A stretch of DNA of 43,174 nt from Deltaproteobacteria bacterium tcs-42. Lineage in GTDB: Bacteria > Desulfobacterota > Desulfuromonadia > Desulfuromonadales > Geopsychrobacteraceae. Of the stretch, positions 37,580 through 43,174 are shown piece after piece (within the stretch, counting starts at the first letter, position 1; each line of letters opens with the position of its first letter). The position numbers were made by a program, and so were the translations under genes. Location of the stretch: assembly GCA_002049545.1 (NCBI GenBank), contig LLYT01000013.1:1-43174 (forward strand), written 5' to 3'. The notes below the pieces were generated by a model. The model worked only from the letters and a program-made list of their open reading frames with translations. It was not told the DNA's origin and searched no databases.

Positions 37580-39334
37580 ATGGATTGGCAACCGATTAAA
37601 AAAACTTTCCCCCCCTGGCATCCTCAACCAAACTTGATCGATTACCAACAGAGCCGTGTCGACTTTTCCTGGGATGCGGTACGCAATGAGCTTGATGGTC
37701 TTCCCGATGGAAGAGGGTTGAATATTGCCTATGAAGCTGTTGACCGGCATGCAGAAGGTGGTGGTGCTGACCGTGTTGCGTTGCGCTGGCTGGGCAAGGG
37801 TGGCGAGGTCAAAGATTTTACCTATGCCGACCTTAAAGCTCAAAGCAACCGTTTCGCTAATGTTCTGCGCTCCCTTGAGGTGGGTAAGGGGGAGCGGGTT
37901 TTCAGCTTGTCTGGCAGAATTCCGGAACTCTATTTTGCAGTGCTGGGGACCCTGAAAAATACCAGTGTTTTCTGCCCGCTGTTTTCAGCCTTTGGACCGG
38001 AACCGATTAGCCAACGACTTGAACGGGGTGATGCCAGAGTTCTGGTCACCACCGAACGCCTCTATCGTAAGAAAATTGCGGCGCTACGTCCTGCATTGCC
38101 AAAACTTCAATACATTCTCCTGGCCGACAGTGATCAGGATCAGGATGAAACGGTTTTGTCCCTGCCCCGCCTGCTCGATATCGCGTCCCCCGATTTTATT
38201 ATCCCGCCAACCGACCCTGAAGATATGGCATTGCTCCATTTCACCAGCGGCACAACCGGTAAGCCAAAAGGGGCTGTTCATGTCCACAATGCGGTGCTGA
38301 CCCACTATCTGACCGGAAAATATGTTCTTGATTTTCAACCGGGGGATATCTTCTGGTGTACGGCCGATTGTGGTTGGGTGACCGGAACGTCTTACGGAAT
38401 TATTGCCCCCCTGGCTCATGGGGTGACCAATCTTGTCGACGCAGCCGATTTTGAAGCTGAACGCTGGTGTCGAACCCTTGCAGGGCAGCAGGTCAACGTC
38501 TGGTATACCGCACCGACGGCAATCCGGATGCTGATGCGCAGCGGTCTGAAACCAAAGGACAAATATGATTTGAGCCGATTACGACTGGTTCACAGTGTCG
38601 GTGAACCGCTTAACCCTGAAGCTGTGATCTGGGGAGAAGAGGCCCTTGGTCTACCAATTCATGATAACTGGTGGCAGACCGAAACCGGTGGCATCATGAT
38701 CGCGAACTATGCATCCATGGATATTCGTCCCGGATCAATGGGACGACCTTTGCCGGGTATCGAGGCGGCTATTGTTCACCGCGTCGGCAAGGGTGAAGTT
38801 GAACTTGAGACTCATCCTGATTGCGAAGGCGAACTGGCACTGAAGTCCGGGTGGCCATCGATGTTTCGCGGGTATTTGCACGACGATGAGCGTTATCGCA
38901 ACTGTTTTGCTGGTGACTGGTATATCAGCGGGGATTTAGCTCAAAAGGATGCCGATGGTTATTTCTGGTTTGTCGGCCGAGCTGACGACATCATCAAAAC
39001 ATCGGGGCATATGGTTGGTCCTTTTGAAGTGGAAAGTGCTCTGATGGAACATCCGGCGGTTGCTGAGGTCGGGGTGATTGGTAAACCGGAAGCGATGATT
39101 GGTGAATTGGTCAAAGCGTTTGTCTCCCTGCAGTCTGGATCTGAAGCAAATGAGAATTTAAAACTGGAACTGCTGGGGTTTGCACGGAAAAAACTTGGCT
39201 CTGCGGTGGCTCCCAAAGAGATCGAATTTACCGATATTCTGCCAAAAACCCGGAGTGGCAAGATTATGCGACGACTGCTCAAAGCCCGGGAATTGGGATT
39301 GCCCGAAGGGGACACCTCGACACTGGAGGATTGA
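37580..39334 (+). CDS. acsA: Acetate--CoA ligase (acetyl-CoA synthetase)
   Basis: [68 protein letters not shown]. Confidence 0.95.
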   Translation: MDWQPIKKTFPPWHPQPNLIDYQQSRVDFSWDAVRNELDGLPDGRGLNIAYEAVDRHAEGGGADRVALRWLGKGGEVKDFTYADLKAQSNRFANVLRSLEVGKGERVFSLSGRIPELYFAVLGTLKNTSVFCPLFSAFGPEPISQRLERGDARVLVTTERLYRKKIAALRPALPKLQYILLADSDQDQDETVLSLPRLLDIASPDFIIPPTDPEDMALLHFTSGTTGKPKGAVHVHNAVLTHYLTGKYVLDFQPGDIFWCTADCGWVTGTSYGIIAPLAHGVTNLVDAADFEAERWCRTLAGQQVNVWYTAPTAIRMLMRSGLKPKDKYDLSRLRLVHSVGEPLNPEAVIWGEEALGLPIHDNWWQTETGGIMIANYASMDIRPGSMGRPLPGIEAAIVHRVGKGEVELETHPDCEGELALKSGWPSMFRGYLHDDERYRNCFAGDWYISGDLAQKDADGYFWFVGRADDIIKTSGHMVGPFEVESALMEHPAVAEVGVIGKPEAMIGELVKAFVSLQSGSEANENLKLELLGFARKKLGSAVAPKEIEFTDILPKTRSGKIMRRLLKARELGLPEGDTSTLED

Positions 39335-39342
39335 TGGCAGGA

Positions 39343-39420
39343 AAATCCCCCTCAATCCCCCTTTGCTAAAGGGGGAAAATAGAGTTCTCCCCTTTGATAA
39401 AGGGGAGTGAGAGGGGATTT
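39343..39420. repeat. Palindromic intergenic repeat of the ccccctttgataaaggggg type
   Basis: aaatccccctcaatccccctttgctaaaggggg...tcccctttgataaaggggagtgagaggggattt; nested inverted repeats. Confidence 0.75.
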
Positions 39421-39428
39421 GTTCGGAG

Positions 39429-39554
39429 AAAACTCGGGACTGTCCCCAGATCCATCGGGGGCTGTCCCAAGAGTTTACGGACAATGAAACTGTGGTGGTT
39501 AGTATCGCAAAATCCTGGGGCAGCCTCCGTGCGGGGACAGTCCCGGCTTTACTC
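39429..39554 (+). repeat. Interspersed palindromic repeat family 2, copy B
   Basis: aaaactcgggactgtccccagatccatcgggggctgtcccaagagtttacgg...ctgtggtggtt...gcggggacagtcccgg; aligns with copy A (7390-7514). Confidence 0.75.
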
Positions 39555-39587
39555 GAAGGAGATACCTCTACGCTGGAGGAAAACTGA
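39549..39587 (+). pseudogene. Displaced remnant of an acsA 3' end, directly overlapping the pdhA start
   Basis: tta ctc gaa gga gat acc tct acg ctg gag gaa aac tga = [12 protein letters not shown], versus present acsA end ...[11 protein letters not shown]. The stop TGA overlaps pdhA ATG (TGATG). Confidence 0.65.
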
Positions 39588-40591
39588 TGACGACAATGAC
39601 TTCCAAACCAGGACAAGCTTTGGTGAATCGTGAACAGAGTCTCCATTTCCTGCGGCAGATGCTGAGGATTCGACGTTTCGAAGAAAAATCTGCCGAGCTT
39701 TACAGCGCGATGAAAATCCGTGGCTTTCTCCATCTTTATATTGGCGAAGAGGCGGTCGCGGTTGGTGTGACCGAGGCTCTTGGTTCCGATGATGCGGTGG
39801 TTGCCACCTATCGTGAACATGGACATGCCATGAGCCGGGGGATGAGCATGGCGGCGATCATGGCCGAAATGTATGGCAAGATTGATGGTTGTTGCCGGGG
39901 ACGGGGTGGCTCCATGCATTTGTTTGATGTGGAGCATCGCCTTTATGGTGGCAATGCCATCGTCGCCGGCGGATTGCCGGTTGCTGTCGGCCTGGCTCTG
40001 GCTGACCAGATGCAAAATAAAAAGTCTGTCACTTGCTGCTGCTTTGGTGAAGGGGCGATGGCCGAGGGGGAGTTTCACGAGGCAATGAATCTGGCTGCGC
40101 TCTGGCAACTTCCGGTTTTATTTGTCTGTGAAAACAATTTTTACGCTATGGGGACTGCACTGCAACTTTCTGAATCTGTCGTCGATCTGACGAGTAAGGC
40201 AGCAGCTTATGCTGTGCCGACGGCAACGGTTGACGGTATGGACGTGATTGCCGTTGCCGAGGCGGCTGAAAAAGCGAGCGACACGGTGAGAGAAACCGGT
40301 GGCCCTTTTTTCCTGGAATGTCGCACTTATCGGTTCCGACCCCATTCGATGTTTGATCCGGGACTCTATCGTTCCAGACAGGAAGTGGAGGGATGGAAGC
40401 AGCGCTGTCCGATTATTTCCCTGATTCGCCGACTCAAAGACAAGGGGTGGATCGATGATCCCGGACTGGAAAGATTGGAAGGAGAGATTGCGACAGAGAT
40501 TGACAGTGCCGTTGACTTTGCTGAACAGAGTGAGTGGGAGTCGGTCGAAGATCTCACCCGGTTTGTCTATTCCGATGCGGGGGCTAATTGA
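39587..40591 (+). CDS. pdhA: Pyruvate dehydrogenase E1 alpha subunit (2-oxoacid dehydrogenase E1 alpha)
   Basis: [36 protein letters not shown]...[11 protein letters not shown]...[10 protein letters not shown]...[23 protein letters not shown]. Confidence 0.92.
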   Translation: MTTMTSKPGQALVNREQSLHFLRQMLRIRRFEEKSAELYSAMKIRGFLHLYIGEEAVAVGVTEALGSDDAVVATYREHGHAMSRGMSMAAIMAEMYGKIDGCCRGRGGSMHLFDVEHRLYGGNAIVAGGLPVAVGLALADQMQNKKSVTCCCFGEGAMAEGEFHEAMNLAALWQLPVLFVCENNFYAMGTALQLSESVVDLTSKAAAYAVPTATVDGMDVIAVAEAAEKASDTVRETGGPFFLECRTYRFRPHSMFDPGLYRSRQEVEGWKQRCPIISLIRRLKDKGWIDDPGLERLEGEIATEIDSAVDFAEQSEWESVEDLTRFVYSDAGAN

Positions 40592-41580
40592 TGGAACAAC
40601 AACTGCGCAAAATGAACTATCGGGATGCACTGAATGAAGGTTTACGCGAGGCGTTGCAGAAAGATGAGCGGGTTTTCCTGATGGGCGAAGATGTTGGCCG
40701 TTATGGGGGCTGTTTTGCGGTGAGTAAAGGGTTGCTGGACGAATTCGGTCCGGAACGGATCCGCGATACGCCATTGTCAGAATCGGCTTTTACCGGAGCA
40801 GGGATCGGTGCTGCTCTCGGGGGGATGCGCCCGATTGTTGAGATCATGACGGTTAATTTCAGTTTGCTGGCTCTTGATCAGATCATGAATAATGCCGCAA
40901 CCTACCTCCATATGTCGGGTGGATTGTTCAATGTGCCACTGGTGATCCGCATGGCGACGGGTGGTGGTAAACAACTGGCGGCTCAACACTCTCACAGCCT
41001 GGAAGGCTGGTATGCTCACATTCCCGGGATCAAAGTGCTTTGTCCGGCGACTCTGGAAGATGCCCGCGGTATGCTCTGGAGTGCCCTGCTTGATCCCGAT
41101 CCGGTATTGATTTTTGAGCCAGCAGTTCTCTATCCGATGGAAGGAGAGCTGTCTGCCGATGCTGGTCCGGTAGCAATAGACCAGGCGAAACTGCTCAGAG
41201 AAGGAAAGGATTTAACTCTGATCAGCTACGGCAGCTGTTTGCATAAGTGCCTCGAAGCCGCATCAATCCTGGCGGAAGAGGGGATTGAAACCGATGTGAT
41301 CGATCTGCGGACGTTACGGCCTCTTGATGATGAGAGCTTCCTTGCGTCAGTCGCAAAAACCCACCGGGCGCTGATCGTCGATGAAGGGTGGCGCAGCGGC
41401 AGTCTGGCTGCTGAAGTCAGTGCGAGGATTATGGAACAGGCTTTTTATCAACTGGATGCTCCCGTTGAACGGATTTGCACTGCCGAAGTACCAATGCCCT
41501 ACGCCAAACATATGGAGGAGGCTGCTTTGCCGCAGGTGTCATCAATTGTCGCAACTGCACGGAGAATGATCGATGGCTGA
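40591..41580 (+). CDS. pdhB: Pyruvate dehydrogenase E1 beta subunit
   Basis: [74 protein letters not shown] overlap with pdhA. Confidence 0.94.
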   Translation: MEQQLRKMNYRDALNEGLREALQKDERVFLMGEDVGRYGGCFAVSKGLLDEFGPERIRDTPLSESAFTGAGIGAALGGMRPIVEIMTVNFSLLALDQIMNNAATYLHMSGGLFNVPLVIRMATGGGKQLAAQHSHSLEGWYAHIPGIKVLCPATLEDARGMLWSALLDPDPVLIFEPAVLYPMEGELSADAGPVAIDQAKLLREGKDLTLISYGSCLHKCLEAASILAEEGIETDVIDLRTLRPLDDESFLASVAKTHRALIVDEGWRSGSLAAEVSARIMEQAFYQLDAPVERICTAEVPMPYAKHMEEAALPQVSSIVATARRMIDG

Positions 41581-42691
41581 TTTTACGATGCCCAGTCTGG
41601 GCGCCGATATGGCCGAAGGAATTCTGGTCGGCTGGCGGGTAGAAGTGGGTGACCGGGTTAAACATGGTGATATCATTGCCGAGGTGGAAACTGCGAAGGG
41701 GATATTCGAAGTGGAAGCCTTCAGTGATGGCGTCGTTGCACAGATCTTGTTTCAAGCGGGTCCAGAAGCGATTCCGGTTGGCACTGTTCTGGCGACAATT
41801 GTTGAGGATGGAGCGGACAGTATCTCTCCTCCTGTAGCGGCTGAACGGATGCGAATTTCTCCTGCAGCTCGTCGACTGGCCGTTGAGAATCGTATCGATC
41901 TTGATCAAGTAAAAGGAACTGGTTCTGGCGGGGCGATTTGTTTAGCCGATATCGAAGGGTTGATTGGTGCTACAACGGCAAAGGTGCCTGCTCAAAAACC
42001 GGTTGAGACAAAAACTTCTAGCGATTTTAAAAGTGGAATGCGTCAGGCCATTGCTGCGGCCATGAGCCTCTCCAATCGAGAAATTCCCCACTATTATCTG
42101 GCAACTGATATCGATATGAGTCGTTCTCTGAGGTGGCTGGAAGAGGAAAATCGACAACGTTCGATCCGGGATCGGCTGTTGCCGGTGATATTACCGCTGA
42201 AAGCTGTGGCATTGGCTTTAAAAAAAATTCCCGAATTGAACGCCCATTGGGTTGACGATCAGTTGCAATTGAAAAACGAGATTCATATTGGTTTTGCTAT
42301 TGCGTTACGTGGCGGTGGGTTGATCACTCCCGCCTTGCACAATGTCGATCTTTTAAGTCTCGATGAATTGATGGCGGCGATGAGTGACCTGATCAAGCGA
42401 ACTCGATCCGGAAAGCTGCGTGGTTCGGAAATGACTGATGCTGGAATCACAGTGACGGGTCTTGGTGACCTTGGTGTGCGGACCGTTTTCGGGGTTATCT
42501 ATCCTCCTCAGGTGGCGTTGGTTGGACTTGGCAAAATCGATGAACAGCCCTGGGCTGAACAAGGTGGTTTGAGTGTCCGACCGGTTTTAACCGCGACACT
42601 GGCTGGCGACCATCGCGCAGGTGATGGCCACCAGGGTGCCCAGTTTCTTGACACCCTTAAGCGGATTTTGCAGGAGCCTGAAGCCTTATGA
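41573..42691 (+). CDS. pdhC: Dihydrolipoamide acetyltransferase (E2 of PDH)
   Basis: Lipoyl domain [48 protein letters not shown]3-binding domain, catalytic DHRAGDG. Confidence 0.93.
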   Translation: MADFTMPSLGADMAEGILVGWRVEVGDRVKHGDIIAEVETAKGIFEVEAFSDGVVAQILFQAGPEAIPVGTVLATIVEDGADSISPPVAAERMRISPAARRLAVENRIDLDQVKGTGSGGAICLADIEGLIGATTAKVPAQKPVETKTSSDFKSGMRQAIAAAMSLSNREIPHYYLATDIDMSRSLRWLEEENRQRSIRDRLLPVILPLKAVALALKKIPELNAHWVDDQLQLKNEIHIGFAIALRGGGLITPALHNVDLLSLDELMAAMSDLIKRTRSGKLRGSEMTDAGITVTGLGDLGVRTVFGVIYPPQVALVGLGKIDEQPWAEQGGLSVRPVLTATLAGDHRAGDGHQGAQFLDTLKRILQEPEAL

Positions 42692-42933
42692 GTGAGACAG
42701 ATATCAAAGCTGCTATTATCACCGGATTGTCCCAAATTGCCCCCGAGGCCGATTTTGATGAGCTTTCACCAACTGAGAACATCCGTGAAGAGTTGGATAT
42801 TGATTCTTTCGATTTTTTGAATTTTCTGATTGGACTCAATGATAGGCTGGGGATTGATATTCCCGAAAGTGATTATGAAAAGCTGATCAGTTTGAATGAT
42901 CTGGTTGGTTATCTTCAGGAGCGGATTGCTTGA
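42688..42933 (+). CDS. Acyl carrier protein
   Basis: EELDIDSFDFLNFLIGLNDRLGIDIPESDYEKLISLNDLVGYL; phosphopantetheine Ser in DIDSFDF. ATGA overlap with pdhC. Confidence 0.92.
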   Translation: MSETDIKAAIITGLSQIAPEADFDELSPTENIREELDIDSFDFLNFLIGLNDRLGIDIPESDYEKLISLNDLVGYLQERIA

Positions 42934-42992
42934 ACTTGAGTCACTTTATCGCCACCAGGACGCCAATAACATCAAGAAAGTCAAAACCAAAT

Positions 42993-43174
42993 GTAACGGG
43001 CGACTCGCAGCCCGTTTCCCTCAGTGACGGTGACAGTCCGTCCCTGTGTAACCGTGAGAGACATAGGAGGCCAACATCAGGATTATCACTCCGGGTAGCA
43101 CCTCCCCGTCGCACCCATCGAACGGGGTTGCCGGAGGTAAGTAACTCGCTACGTCGTGAGGCGGGCGGGAGAAG
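42993..43174 (+). ncRNA. Probable 5' part (domain I) of a group II intron, cut by the window end
   Basis: gtaacgggcgactcgcagcccgt 5' hairpin; ...gacggtgacagtccgtc...accgtgagagacatagg...; ggtaagtaactcgctacgtcgtgaggcgggcgg, resembling the gtgag-agtcc and ugaggc segments of bacterial group II introns. Motif memory only, no covariance search. Confidence 0.55.

Noticed and set aside
39394-39633. 79-aa plus-strand ORF across the repeat between acsA and pdhA
   Set aside because: Runs through palindromic repeat DNA and out of frame into pdhA; not a real protein.
43021-43174. Riboswitch (Moco or cobalamin type) at the window end
   Set aside because: Hairpins are present but the conserved core sequences of those riboswitches were not recognised; group II intron domain I is a better match.

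Overview
The window is about 43 kb of gene-dense bacterial chromosome. It resembles Desulfuromonadales/Geobacter-type Deltaproteobacteria, but that is an inference from gene content and repeats. No tRNA, rRNA, CRISPR array or complete transposase was recognised. Blocks in order: XRE-cupin regulator, elbB, rubredoxin; lipA-thioesterase-sucA-sucB-lpd (2-oxoglutarate dehydrogenase, with sucA frameshifted in a C7 run); M23 peptidase; BMP-family nucleoside/purine ABC transporter operon ending in xpt; ureohydrolase, MocR-type regulator and YbfB-like MFS transporter; GlpA-like FAD oxidoreductase/DUF1667 trio on the minus strand; OsmC and a UvrD/Rep helicase; a ParDE toxin-antitoxin pair; a YhcC-type radical SAM protein; a glycogen cluster (GH57, GalT-like, giant GH13-GlgA fusion, alcohol dehydrogenase); acsA-pdhA-pdhB-pdhC-acpP. 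The window ends in what looks like domain I of a group II intron. Best second-look items: (1) a displaced, synonymously diverged copy of the acsA 3' end next to pdhA, separated from the present acsA by two palindromic repeats; (2) ParDE and MocR promoters with precise operator geometry; (3) the sucA frameshift; (4) two families of interspersed palindromic repeats, one lying inside three operons; (5) the 1558-aa amylase-glycogen synthase fusion; (6) the probable group II intron. No clearly novel defence or mobile system was found.
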